The translations under genes and the position numbers were made by a program. Below are positions 25,332-33,384 of a stretch of 64,000 nucleotides of DNA, piece by piece. The number at the start of each line of letters is the position of its first letter. The first letter of the stretch is position 1. Source of the DNA: DASVUC01 sp038237225 (GTDB lineage Bacteria; Planctomycetota; Phycisphaerae; Tepidisphaerales; Tepidisphaeraceae); assembly GCA_038237225.1 (NCBI GenBank), contig JBBRYX010000001.1, positions 62,001 through 126,000 of the forward strand. Direction: 5' to 3'. The notes below the pieces were generated by a model. That model was not told where the DNA came from. It did not search any database and was given only the letters and a program-made list of their open reading frames with translations.

Positions 25332-26369
25332 TTATTCGATGAACATCGCGTCGCCGTAGCTGAAGAATCGATAGCGTTCGTCGATTGCAGTTCGATAGAT
25401 TCGTCGCTGCTCTTCTAACCCCACCAGCGCCGCGATCATCGCGATCAACGTGCTGCGCGGCAGATGGAAATTCGTGATCATCGCCCCGAGGTGCTTCCAG
25501 CGGTACGGAGGATAGATGAAGATCGACGTTTGGCTGTGCGTCGGTTCAAACCGACGCTCGTCCGGTTGGCTCTCAAGCACGCGGGCGGATGTGGTTCCAA
25601 CCGCGATAATCCGCGCGGCTTGCCGCTTGGCCGCGTTTAACGCATCCGCCGCCTGCGCGGAGATCGTGTAGCGCTCCGAGTGCATTTGATGCGCTTCAAG
25701 CGTATCCGCGCTGACGGGTTTGAACGTGCCCATCCCCACGTGCAGCGTGACAAACGCGCGATCCACTCCCTTCGCGTCCAGCTCCGTCATCAGTTCCGGC
25801 GTGAAGTGCAATCCCGCGGTCGGCGCCGCGACGGCACCCGACTCTCGGGCGTACACCGTCTGATAATGTTCACGATCCCGCTCATCCCGCGCATCGTGCT
25901 CCTTCCCGCGCCTGATGTAAGGCGGCAAGGGCATCCGGCCAATGCGACCGAGCAGCGTTGCCGCATCCTCCGCGGGATCGATCTGGATGCTGTATTCACC
26001 ACCGCCGTGGTTCTCCGTCACAATGGCGTCGGCTTCGGTATCGTAGATGGCGAGGCTCATCCCCACCCCCTGCCCGACATTTTTGAGCATCACACGCCAC
26101 AGGCCCGCGGACGACTCCTCAAGAAACAACCCCTCAACCACGCCACCCGTCGGCTTACGGAGCGAAAAACGCGCCGGTAGGACCTTGGTGTCATTAAAAA
26201 CCAGCAGGTCGCCCCGTCGCAGAAGCGCCGGTAGCTCGGCGAATTTCCGGTGCTGAATCTTCCGATCGTGCCGGCAGTACTGAAGCAATCGAGAATCCGC
26301 ACGATCCGGCGAAGGCTCCTGCGCGATCAACGCCGGCGGCAGCTCAAAATCCAACTCATCCGTTCGCAT
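25332..26369 (-). CDS. queA: S-adenosylmethionine:tRNA ribosyltransferase-isomerase
   Basis: QueA transfers the ribosyl part of SAM to preQ1 in tRNA, forming epoxyqueuosine. The 345-residue protein starts MRTDELDFELPPALIAQEP, the standard N-terminus. It continues with RDLLVFNDTKVLPARF-like sequence, ESGAVAAPTAGLHFTPELM near residue 175, VTLHVGMGTFKPV near 208 and the C-terminal TNFHLPRSTLIAMIAALVG. Size and motifs are typical. It ends head to head against ftsI with a 174-bp gap. The assignment is secure. Confidence 0.96.
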   Translation of the reverse strand: MRTDELDFELPPALIAQEPSPDRADSRLLQYCRHDRKIQHRKFAELPALLRRGDLLVFNDTKVLPARFSLRKPTGGVVEGLFLEESSAGLWRVMLKNVGQGVGMSLAIYDTEADAIVTENHGGGEYSIQIDPAEDAATLLGRIGRMPLPPYIRRGKEHDARDERDREHYQTVYARESGAVAAPTAGLHFTPELMTELDAKGVDRAFVTLHVGMGTFKPVSADTLEAHQMHSERYTISAQAADALNAAKRQAARIIAVGTTSARVLESQPDERRFEPTHSQTSIFIYPPYRWKHLGAMITNFHLPRSTLIAMIAALVGLEEQRRIYRTAIDERYRFFSYGDAMFIE

Positions 26370-26495
26370 CGGGCATCATTTCCATTACGACCACACCAAA
26401 CCTAAAGGATGGTTGGCGGCTTCCCGATACATGTAAAGGGATCGCGAACGGAGCCCGCGGCAACGGGTCTGAGCTTGTAAGGAGTACCTGACGTG

Positions 26496-26714
26496 ATGCA
26501 GCCTGCCCAACTTGAAGATCTGATGTGCCTGATCTCCTCGCTCGACCGCCCGGCACTGCTCAACCAGTTCCACACCTACCCGGCCCGTTTCCCGATCGAC
26601 TTTACGGATCAGTATCTCAACACGCTGACGACCGAGCGGCTCCAGCATATTTTCCTGGCGATGTGCATCCAGAACCAGCAGATGCCGGAGCTGCCCGCGG
26701 CACAAGCCGCCTGA
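26496..26714 (+). CDS. Small conserved-looking protein of unknown function
   Basis: The 72-codon frame has a good ribosome binding site (AAGGAG at 26479-26484) before the ATG at 26496; the GTG at 26493 could also be used. The product (MQPAQLEDLMCLISSLDRPA...) is mostly helical, has no membrane segment and ends in an Ala-rich tail. Cys residues are few and not paired. It lies between divergent queA and the convergent exonuclease-like gene, so it is a one-gene unit. No family was recognised. Confidence 0.55.
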   Translation: MQPAQLEDLMCLISSLDRPALLNQFHTYPARFPIDFTDQYLNTLTTERLQHIFLAMCIQNQQMPELPAAQAA

Positions 26715-26722
26715 TTGCGGTC

Positions 26723-27517
26723 CTACTTCCCCTTCTTCCATTCCAGTTCCACCAGCACCGGCCGGTGATCGGACGCGACGGGTTCGTTCATCACCTCGCT
26801 GCGGACCACGCGCCATCCGCTTTGCGGACCTGTGAAAATCCAATCGATCTTCCGATCAGGCTTGCCGGATGGAAACGTTAGCGCGGCGTCTCCGGTCGTA
26901 TCGCGCCATCCCGCCTGCTCGATGATCTTCACGGGCTTGCTTCCCGACTGCGCATTGAAGTCGCCCGCAAGGATCGTCATCGCCGCGAGTTTGTCAGCCA
27001 GAAGTTCGACAAGGCGATGAGCTTGTGACACGCGCTCGACTTCGATCTGGTGATCGAGGTGGGTGTTTACAAAACGAATCTCCGACCGCTTCGTCGGATG
27101 GACCACGACCGCCAGCGCGGTTCGCGGCTCGCGCTCTTCGGTGCCGGGCAGTTCGTGCCGCTGACTCAGGGCAAACTTGAAACGCGACAGCGCCGCGTTC
27201 CCGTACTCCCCGCCGTCGTAGTAGACCGATCTCGAGAACACCGACTGAAGCCCCGTGAGCCGACCCAGTTCATCCGCCTGGCGGATTCCACCGGATCGAC
27301 GCGTGCCTTGATCCACCTCCTGAAGCGCGACGAAATCAGGATGTGCCTTCTTGATGACCCCCGCAATACGCTGGAGATCGAGCCGGCCGTCGGTGCCGGC
27401 GGCATGATGGATGTTGTACGTCAGCACGCGGATTCGCGGGGGCGTCTTGGGGGAACAGCCAACGAGGAGAGCGATCGAAGCGATCAGACCCAGCACCAGG
27501 CAGCGTTTGTTCATCAT
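26723..27517 (-). CDS. Endonuclease/exonuclease/phosphatase-family lipoprotein
   Basis: The 264-residue product starts with a lipoprotein signal peptide (CLVLGLIASIALLVGC) and then the metal-dependent EEP fold: VLTYNIHHAAG, FVALQEVDQGT (catalytic Glu), FVNTHLDHQ, ILAGDFNAQSG and the final ASDHRPVLVELEW with the catalytic His. Members hydrolyse phosphodiester or phosphomonoester bonds in nucleic acids, inositol phosphates or sphingolipids. Export as a lipoprotein argues against a DNA repair role and for a scavenging or lipid-related phosphoesterase. The short gap to the upstream xerD gene (33 bp) suggests cotranscription. Confidence 0.88.
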   Translation of the reverse strand: MMNKRCLVLGLIASIALLVGCSPKTPPRIRVLTYNIHHAAGTDGRLDLQRIAGVIKKAHPDFVALQEVDQGTRRSGGIRQADELGRLTGLQSVFSRSVYYDGGEYGNAALSRFKFALSQRHELPGTEEREPRTALAVVVHPTKRSEIRFVNTHLDHQIEVERVSQAHRLVELLADKLAAMTILAGDFNAQSGSKPVKIIEQAGWRDTTGDAALTFPSGKPDRKIDWIFTGPQSGWRVVRSEVMNEPVASDHRPVLVELEWKKGK

Positions 27518-27550
27518 GGGGTGATACCTCGCCAGCGATTCGCTGACAAA

Positions 27551-28486
27551 TCAGGCGCGCGGGTGAAACTTTTTGTGGATGGTTTTGAGACGCGTCTGAT
27601 CGACGTGGGTGTAGATCTGCGTCGTGCTGATATCGCTATGACCGAGCAGTTCCTGAACGACGCGAAGATCGGCGCCGCCGCTGAGCAGATGGCTGGCGAA
27701 GCAGTGCCGAAGCACGTGCGGCGAGATGCTCTTGAGCAAACCGGACTTGCGGCCGTATTTTTCGACGAGCATCCAAAGCCCGATTCGCTCCATCGGCTTG
27801 CCGGTTCGAGAGAGAAACAGTTGCTCGCTGATTTGGCGCTCGAGCCTCGGGCGACACTCCAGCAGGTAATGACCAATCGCTTCAGCGGCGGCACGACCGA
27901 AGGGAACGATGCGCTCCTTCATGCCCTTGCCCAGCACTCGGACGCAGCCTACGTGGAGGTTCACATCGCGAGCCTTCAGATCGCACAGTTCGCTGGCGCG
28001 AAGCCCGGACGCGTACAGAAGCTCGAGGATTGCGACGTCGCGTGAGAACAGGAAGCTTTTTGGATCCGGGGCGGCAATGAGTGTATCGACTTGCGCGCGC
28101 CCGAGTATCTTGGGCAGCGAGCTTTCCGGCTTGGGTCGTTCGAGCTGAACGAGGATCGGGTCTACATCTTGTTGCCCTTGTTCCCGACGGTATCGGAGAT
28201 AGACGCGAATCGCGGCGACGCGTCTTGCGATGGTTCGAGTCGATTGCCCGGCGCGTCGCTGGTTCTGGAGGTAACTTCGGAAATCGTCAGCGTCGCCGCC
28301 ATTGAGAGACTTTTCGCGGGATTGAAAATAGGCGCTGACGTCGTTGAGGTCGCGGCGATAGGCGTGGAGGGTGTTGTCGGCGAGGCCGCGCTCAGAGGCG
28401 AGGTGGAGCAGGAAATCGCGCAGCTCCGGCAGTTCGTTCGGCCGACCGAGAGGAGATCGTGATCGTGACGATGGGACTGTTTTCAT
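27551..28486 (-). CDS. xerD: Tyrosine recombinase XerD/XerC
   Basis: Xer recombinases resolve chromosome dimers at dif near the division septum. The product has the N-terminal SAM-like core-binding domain (RDFLLHLASERGLADNTLHAYRRDL) and the catalytic domain with the full active-site set. The set is Arg in YASGLRASELCDL, Lys in VLGKGMKERIVPF, His-x-x-Arg in SPHVLRHCFASHLL, His in LLGHSDISTTQIYTH and Tyr in that last motif. The ATG at 28486 is used; 28510 is possible. It overlaps the end of the upstream small Cys-containing gene. No IS or phage genes adjoin, which supports a housekeeping Xer rather than an integrase. Confidence 0.9.
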   Translation of the reverse strand: MKTVPSSRSRSPLGRPNELPELRDFLLHLASERGLADNTLHAYRRDLNDVSAYFQSREKSLNGGDADDFRSYLQNQRRAGQSTRTIARRVAAIRVYLRYRREQGQQDVDPILVQLERPKPESSLPKILGRAQVDTLIAAPDPKSFLFSRDVAILELLYASGLRASELCDLKARDVNLHVGCVRVLGKGMKERIVPFGRAAAEAIGHYLLECRPRLERQISEQLFLSRTGKPMERIGLWMLVEKYGRKSGLLKSISPHVLRHCFASHLLSGGADLRVVQELLGHSDISTTQIYTHVDQTRLKTIHKKFHPRA

Positions 28487-28679
28487 CTTCACGAAGCTTC
28501 TCCGCGGCATCCGAGCGCTTGACTCGGCGCTCGATCAGGAGTTGAAGATAAAGCGGACACGCTTTGTAGCGATCGAAGCAGAATCGGTACGCCTGATGGA
28601 GCCCATCGAGCTTGAAGTGGTCCGAGCAGCGCGTATCGGCACGGTTCAGGAAAGGGCAATAGCGTCCAATTTGATTCAT
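28392..28679 (-). CDS. Small Cys-containing protein overlapping xerD
   Basis: The 95-residue product begins MNQIGRYCPFLNRADTRCSD and continues with HQAYRFCFDRYKACPLYLQ, giving four cysteines in a pattern that could bind zinc or an iron-sulfur cluster. The first roughly 55 residues look like a real conserved domain, while the tail reads through the 5' end of xerD in another frame (overlap about 95 bp). I believe similar short proteins exist in other planctomycetes, but this is from memory and unverified. Function unknown. Confidence 0.6.
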   Translation of the reverse strand: MNQIGRYCPFLNRADTRCSDHFKLDGLHQAYRFCFDRYKACPLYLQLLIERRVKRSDAAEKLREDENSPIVTITISSRSAERTAGAARFPAPPRL

Positions 28680-28739
28680 GCAACATCCGCGCGCCTAGAC
28701 CACGCACCGGACTTCATCGGCATGAAGGGGAGAGTTTCT

Positions 28740-28801
28740 GTAGGCGCGACGCCCGCGTCGCAGTTGGGGAACGGCAACCGCGACGCAGGCGTCGCCCCTA
28801 C
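28740..28801. repeat. Palindromic repeat with GCGACGC/GCGTCGC arms
   Basis: GTAGGCGCGACGCCCGCGTC at 28740 and GACGCAGGCGTCGCCCCTAC at 28782-28801 pair across a short centre. The core is related to the ends of the elements at 34923-35030 and 40868-40940. Confidence 0.75.
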
Positions 28802-28818
28802 CCGGAGGAACCGATCGC

Positions 28819-29991
28819 TTACATAGCCTGAAGCTCTTTGGTCACGCCTTCTTGTTCTTCGGGCAGTTCCTGGATCTTCTGGTTCAGCAGGTCGCGGTAG
28901 GCTTTGGCAAAGACTTTTTCCTGAAGATCGCTGAGCGGAATGAAAACGCCCTGGCGGTTTTTGGCGGTGAAGAGGTGGTGGGCGACGACGCCGATGCGCT
29001 CTTCGCCGACGTCGTCGACCGCCGCGGTGGAACGATCGTGCCCCAGCACGAGGATCCAGTGGAGAAGATCGCTGTCGCGGCGGGGTTCATCGATCAATCC
29101 CGCGACTTCTTCAATTCTGCCGGGTGTGATGAGGAACAGTTTTGCGGTTCCGGCGCGAGGTCCGCGCTGGAGGGAGAGAAATGTGAAATCCATAAGCGGG
29201 CGAACATGCCGGTACGCGCCTTTGGAAAGTTGCGAAAGTTGATCCACGCGGGACTTAATTCGCTGCGCCGTCTCGAACCGAAGCTCTTCGGCGGCGTCTT
29301 TCATGCGCTGGGTTTCGAGATCGATGTGCGTTTCGGGATCGCTCAGGACCTGCGCGCTGAAGTCGATGATCTGTGCGTACTCATGAAGCGTGACGGTGCC
29401 GTCGCAGGGGCCGACGCACTTTTCCATCTGCTTCCAGGCGCACGGGCCGCCGGCCGGGGATTGAATGAGGATGGAGTAATCGCGACACAGATCGAACAGA
29501 TTCTCCATCAGGTGGACGAGCTTGTGGGCGACGTGCTTGTCCTCCAGTGGGCCGAAGTAAGTACCGGTGTGCGTCGTGAGGTTGGTGGTCTTGGTATAGC
29601 GTGGAAAGGTGGTGTGCGGATTGACGTGCACGAACCATGCCGGGCGGAAGCCGACCATTCCGCGGTAGGTGTCGGGGAAAATCTCGCGTGCCGCTTCAAG
29701 GTAGGCCCGGTCGGCTTCAAGAGCCGAGTCGGCGCGACGCCAGTAAATCTTGCGGATGATTTCCTGGTAATTCACCCTCTTCGTGGGTCCCATCATTTCC
29801 TCGGCGCCGCCGAGTCTTCGCTTAAGACTGGCGCGGAGGTTCTTGACGCAGAGGAGTTGAACGGGGTGGTCGTTCTCATCCGCCATGAGGTAGACCACCC
29901 ATTTTGCGGGAACGAGCTTCAGGAAGGCGTCAAAATCCGCTGAAGGATCGAACGAGATTTCGCGATCGAAGATAGGCCAGCGCTCGCTCAC
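28819..29991 (-). CDS. UvrC-like protein with degenerate GIY-YIG domain
   Basis: The 390-residue protein aligns by eye with the N-terminal half of UvrC. A GIY-YIG-like segment (WVVYLMADENDHPVQLLCVK, then NLRASLKRRL) is followed by the linker YFGPLEDKHVAHKLVHLMEN, the Cys-rich CAWKQMEKCVGPCDG, and a UVR-like coil (RMKDAAEELRFETAQRIKSR). The C-terminal RNase H-like nuclease and HhH domains of UvrC are absent. The YIG half is replaced by LLC, so 3' incision activity may be lost or altered, although the Tyr of GIY and the Arg in NLR remain. The start is a GTG. It may be a UvrC paralogue such as Cho, or a DNA-binding derivative. Confidence 0.75.
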   Translation of the reverse strand: MSERWPIFDREISFDPSADFDAFLKLVPAKWVVYLMADENDHPVQLLCVKNLRASLKRRLGGAEEMMGPTKRVNYQEIIRKIYWRRADSALEADRAYLEAAREIFPDTYRGMVGFRPAWFVHVNPHTTFPRYTKTTNLTTHTGTYFGPLEDKHVAHKLVHLMENLFDLCRDYSILIQSPAGGPCAWKQMEKCVGPCDGTVTLHEYAQIIDFSAQVLSDPETHIDLETQRMKDAAEELRFETAQRIKSRVDQLSQLSKGAYRHVRPLMDFTFLSLQRGPRAGTAKLFLITPGRIEEVAGLIDEPRRDSDLLHWILVLGHDRSTAAVDDVGEERIGVVAHHLFTAKNRQGVFIPLSDLQEKVFAKAYRDLLNQKIQELPEEQEGVTKELQAM

Positions 29992-30033
29992 CGAGGTGAT
30001 GATAGGTGCGAAGACGGAGTGATTGAAGCGACG

Positions 30034-30888
30034 TTATTGGGCGGCCTGCGGCGCGCCAATGTCGATCGTGACCTCCGCCGGGATCCCACGATCGATCGAG
30101 ATGTTCTTGAATTGAACTTCCGTGTCGTAGGGTCGGGTCTGCAAGCGGTACTCTTTGATCTGATTGGGCTTGAGGTCAAAAGTTGAATCGAGGAAATAGA
30201 TATCTTTGATGCTGGTCCCGAAGGAACTGCCGCTGGTGTGCTCTTTGCCGTCCTGATCGACGGCGACGAGGCGTTTATCGCCGGTCGTTTCTTTGAGATA
30301 GAACACAACGACCATCGAGGTGCGCTTTCCGTTGGCGTGGGGCGTGCTGAAGATGAACCCCTCATCCGATCCCGAGCTGGATGATCCGCCGTGCTCGGAA
30401 GCATGTTTTGTTTCCCAGGGTCCGGAGGCGATTGTGAACTTGATGTCGACGGTCTTGGGATCGTTGGCAAATCCGCAGACGCGGGCTTTGATACCGTTCG
30501 CCGGTTTTCCAGAGGCCATGGGCGTGGACGAGGAGGTGCTGCTGGGTGAAGGGGTCATGTTCACAGAAATGGCATCGGAAGCTTCGGGCTGATGATCGAT
30601 GCGGATCGCGATATGACGGACCTTCAGATTCGACCCATCAACGCCGCCGTCGATCTTGTCATAAGGCGCTTCATTGAGTGGCGAGCCATCGGGCTTCCAC
30701 CACAGGCCTTCCAGGGGATGTTCATTCAGGCCAACGACTTGGATTTGAAGTCCATCCGAGAGCGTGGCTGTGAAGGTGTCCTTGTCGATGTGGCCGGGCG
30801 CTGCATCCTGAGCGCTTAACATCGTTCCACGGGCGAGAACTAATCCAACGACAATGCCGCGAGCAATCAGACGTGTCTGTAGGATCAA
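30034..30888 (-). CDS. Exported protein of unknown function
   Basis: The 284-residue product has a signal peptide (MILQTRLIARGIVVGLVLARGTMLSAQ). The mature part is beta-rich, with a Ser/Thr/Pro-rich linker (PSPSSTSSSTPMASG) near residue 115 and a C-terminal segment IKEYRLQTRPYDTEVQFKNI. The start is a TTG at 30888 preceded by GGAGG at 5-base spacing, a strong signal. There is no catalytic motif or membrane anchor. I recognise no named family. The gene lies downstream of no partner on the same strand except the tail-tagged gene at 31093. Confidence 0.7.
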   Translation of the reverse strand: MILQTRLIARGIVVGLVLARGTMLSAQDAAPGHIDKDTFTATLSDGLQIQVVGLNEHPLEGLWWKPDGSPLNEAPYDKIDGGVDGSNLKVRHIAIRIDHQPEASDAISVNMTPSPSSTSSSTPMASGKPANGIKARVCGFANDPKTVDIKFTIASGPWETKHASEHGGSSSSGSDEGFIFSTPHANGKRTSMVVVFYLKETTGDKRLVAVDQDGKEHTSGSSFGTSIKDIYFLDSTFDLKPNQIKEYRLQTRPYDTEVQFKNISIDRGIPAEVTIDIGAPQAAQ

Positions 30889-31023
30889 TCAAACCTCCGC
30901 ATGCCCCACGCTAACGGATGTTGCCGTTAAAATGAATTACCGGACCCGTGCGATGAAAGATTTCTGCTTCAGTTGTAGACTTCCGAGGAATCTAAATAAC
31001 CGTGCGCCATCAGGGGCTTCAAG

Positions 31024-31063
31024 ACCCTCACCCCAACCCTCTCCCAGAGTACCGGGAGAGGGG
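31024..31063. repeat. Palindromic repeat with CCCTCTCCC/GGGAGAGGG arms
   Basis: CCCTCTCCC (31037-31045) and GGGAGAGGG (31054-31062) form a perfect 9-bp hairpin preceded by CCCTCACCCCAA. This is a widespread type of dispersed intergenic element. It lies just past the end of the 143-residue gene, with the 31076-31096 repeat between them. Confidence 0.8.
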
Positions 31064-31092
31064 GTAAGCGGCGCGTGATCGTGCACGCTCAT

Positions 31093-31524
31093 TTAGATTC
31101 CCGAAAGGCCGCGGCGCACAGATGCTCCGGCTGTTAGGAGCAGGAGCGTCACAATCAGCACCGGGAAAGCGGCAAGCGCGTTGGGCAGGGGAATGACTTG
31201 AGCGGAAGCGAGCTCCGCGGCCACGGTGATTTGCCGTTGCGACGGACGAACGATCTCGTCGCGAACGTTTTCCCTGTAGTCCGCGATATACGAGATCCAA
31301 CTGGACGAGGCCGAGTCAGCGGGATGAACGTCTGCTGGAAGCTCCTGTGCGTCTCGATCGAGCGCGCGTCGTTGAAATGTCGTGTCTGCGCGATTCAGCA
31401 GTAGCTCGCCACCACTCTCGTCTGAGAAGGGGTTCAAGGCGTAAACCGGTCCTCCGTAGGCCAGTCCTGCGCTTACGGATAATCCAAGCAAGACAGCGAT
31501 CGATCGCGGCGAACGAAAACACAT
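31093..31524 (-). CDS. Small exported protein with a PEP-CTERM-like tail
   Basis: The ATG at 31524, preceded by AAGGAG at 8 bases, gives 143 residues. There is a signal peptide (IAVLLGLSVSAGLAYGGPVYA) and a mainly polar middle. A C-terminal stretch reads VIPLPNALAAFPVLIVTLLL and is followed by a basic end (SVRRGLSGI). Pro-containing motif, hydrophobic helix and basic tail make up the tripartite sorting signal of PEP-CTERM-like exosortase substrates, here with VIPLP in place of PEP. A simple tail-anchored membrane protein is the alternative. The gene's end is formed by a dispersed repeat. Confidence 0.65.
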   Translation of the reverse strand: MCFRSPRSIAVLLGLSVSAGLAYGGPVYALNPFSDESGGELLLNRADTTFQRRALDRDAQELPADVHPADSASSSWISYIADYRENVRDEIVRPSQRQITVAAELASAQVIPLPNALAAFPVLIVTLLLLTAGASVRRGLSGI

Positions 31525-32074
31525 GCCGGCGACTCCTTGTTCCCCAATCAGACAACGGCGCGAGCCGATGGTTAGCGCGTGGCCCGGAATCACAGACGAC
31601 CTCGACGGCAGTAGCGTTTCCGTCGCTCATAGCCCGCAGATTCTTGCGAGAGCGTGCCCCGAACGGTTCTTCAAGTTGCGCAAGGTGCGCGCACGCTGCT
31701 CAATTGGACGGCAGAAGCGATGCGGATTTCCCGCGATTTAACCGGTTTACAGCAGGTTATGCCTTTGGCACATTTCTTGCTCTGGCTTCTTCAGAAGCCT
31801 TTTTGCGAGTTGTCCATCATGATCAGCACCCCTGCGGAGTATCCCGCCCTGAACTCGTCCCGGCAGCGCGTGCGGCCGGGCGGTGACCCCCGTCGCTTCG
31901 CGATTTGTCGCGGCACGGGACTCACAATCACATGGCAGTGACGCAACCACTGTAAAGCCTTAACCGAATCTTGATTGATGGCCTTTATCTTGCCGCCCGT
32001 ACAGAGGCGGAGCGGAGACGGTGTTGATCCGGCGCTTTTAGAATGTTTTTACTACTTTCACATTGGATATAGCT
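31525..32074. other. Divergent intergenic region upstream of the LacI gene
   Basis: This 550-bp gap separates the tail-tagged gene (minus) from the LacI gene (plus). Several frames are open, but none has a ribosome binding site and plausible protein sequence. The A/T-richer segment 31970-32070 just before the LacI gene is the likely promoter area. No convincing operator palindrome was identified. Confidence 0.45.
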
Positions 32075-33196
32075 ATGGTTTCCATGACAGCAAACATTAC
32101 GAACGAAGTGGTTGAAGATACCGATGGCGGGGATGAAGCAGGCGATCGGCCGGCCCATCGCGCTCCGCGCATTCACGATGTCGCGCGGCTTGCGGGCGTG
32201 TCGGTTGCAACGGTTTCGATGGTGATGAACGACAGCCCGCGCATCAGCCGCCCTACCGCAACCCGCGTCCGATCGGTGGCGGAGCGACTGGGTTATCGCG
32301 CCAGCCGCGCCGCCCGAGCCCTTCGAGGAATGAAATCTCGCACGATGGTGGTGTTCGTCCCCTCGTGCAGCCAGGGAATGGCTGACCTTTACATTGGTGG
32401 TTTGCTTAACGGCGTTCGCGAAGCGGCACATCAGGCGGGGTATCGGCTTCTCCTGGAGCAGGCGGCCCACTCCGGCCCGGACAACCAGGCGAATCGTCCC
32501 GGCTTCGACGCGGAGGAGGTGGAAGGCATTCTCTGCGTCGGCTGCACGGTTGCGGATGTTCCGCACGAGATGCTGGATCTGCCGCTGATGCTGATCGACA
32601 GCAGCCCGAGCAAGTGCCGGATCGATCATGTCACCAGCGATTACACCGGCGCGATGACGCAGGCGGTGAAGCACCTTAAGGAATTGGGGCACCGGCAGAT
32701 CGCGCTGGTCCGTCCGGCGGGCGTCGATCATCGTGAGTTTGAGATGCTGGTCGCGTTCCGACAGGCGATGAGCGATGCCGGAATCTCGCAGGGCTCGGTT
32801 CTCGCGCAGGCGGAGCGATCGGAATCCGGCGGATCTGAAGCCTCGGCGGATCTGCTGGATCGCCACCCGCGCATCACCGCGATGATTGCCGCCGACGATC
32901 GGATGGCCGTCGGCATCCTGCACCAGCTTTCATCGCGCGGGCTCGATTGCCCGAAAGATATTTCGGTGATTTCGCTGGGCGATCTTGGCCCGGCCGCTTA
33001 TGCGACGCCTGGAATTTCCGCGGTCAGTTTGCCGTTGAGCGAAGTTGGGCGCCTTGGCTGTGAGCGATTCATCGAGCGCCTGCGCGGCGAGATTGCCTCG
33101 GTGGCCGAGCGCCTACCGACCCACCTCGTCGCCCGCGCGTCGACCGGTCGGGCGAATGTTACTGTGTCGATCCGACAGGACCGCCATCGTCAGTAA
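32075..33196 (+). CDS. LacI-family transcriptional regulator
   Basis: The 373-residue product has the LacI-type helix-turn-helix and hinge (HDVARLAGVSVATVSMVMND, then RVRSVAERLGYRASRAARAL). A periplasmic-binding-protein-like effector domain follows, with FVPSCSQGMADLYIGGLLNG, VTSDYTGAMTQAVKHLKELG, ITAMIAADDRMAVGIL and AVSLPLSEVGRLGCERFIERL. Such regulators usually respond to sugars. The N-terminus carries an extra 30 or so mainly acidic residues before the HTH, longer than in most relatives. The ATG at 32075 is chosen; TTG 32063 and ATG 32084 are alternatives. No sugar-utilisation genes adjoin, so the effector is unknown. Confidence 0.92.
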   Translation: MVSMTANITNEVVEDTDGGDEAGDRPAHRAPRIHDVARLAGVSVATVSMVMNDSPRISRPTATRVRSVAERLGYRASRAARALRGMKSRTMVVFVPSCSQGMADLYIGGLLNGVREAAHQAGYRLLLEQAAHSGPDNQANRPGFDAEEVEGILCVGCTVADVPHEMLDLPLMLIDSSPSKCRIDHVTSDYTGAMTQAVKHLKELGHRQIALVRPAGVDHREFEMLVAFRQAMSDAGISQGSVLAQAERSESGGSEASADLLDRHPRITAMIAADDRMAVGILHQLSSRGLDCPKDISVISLGDLGPAAYATPGISAVSLPLSEVGRLGCERFIERLRGEIASVAERLPTHLVARASTGRANVTVSIRQDRHRQ

Positions 33197-33243
33197 TACG
33201 GATTCTGTTTAATTCTCGCGCCTGATTCCCGCTCGAAATCCGC

Positions 33244-33356
33244 GCCCCGCAAGCGGGGCCGCTAAACAAAGGCGCCGGAATTAAGTGAAATCCGTATAGC
33301 TCATCAATACAGGAGCGAGCGAGAGCGCGGGACGTCTTGGTCAGCGTCCCGCGCGA
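33244..33356. repeat. Two GC-rich hairpins between convergent genes
   Basis: GCCCCGC-AA-GCGGGGC (33244-33259) followed by CGCTAAA belongs to the hairpin family of 2660-2685. GCGCGGGACG/CGTCCCGCGC (about 33327-33356) is a second, 10-bp stem. They lie between the convergent LacI and band-7 genes and may act as a two-way terminator, although U-runs are not directly attached. Confidence 0.6.
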
Positions 33357-33384
33357 GCTCGCCGCAGGCTTGAGGAAGATTTTT

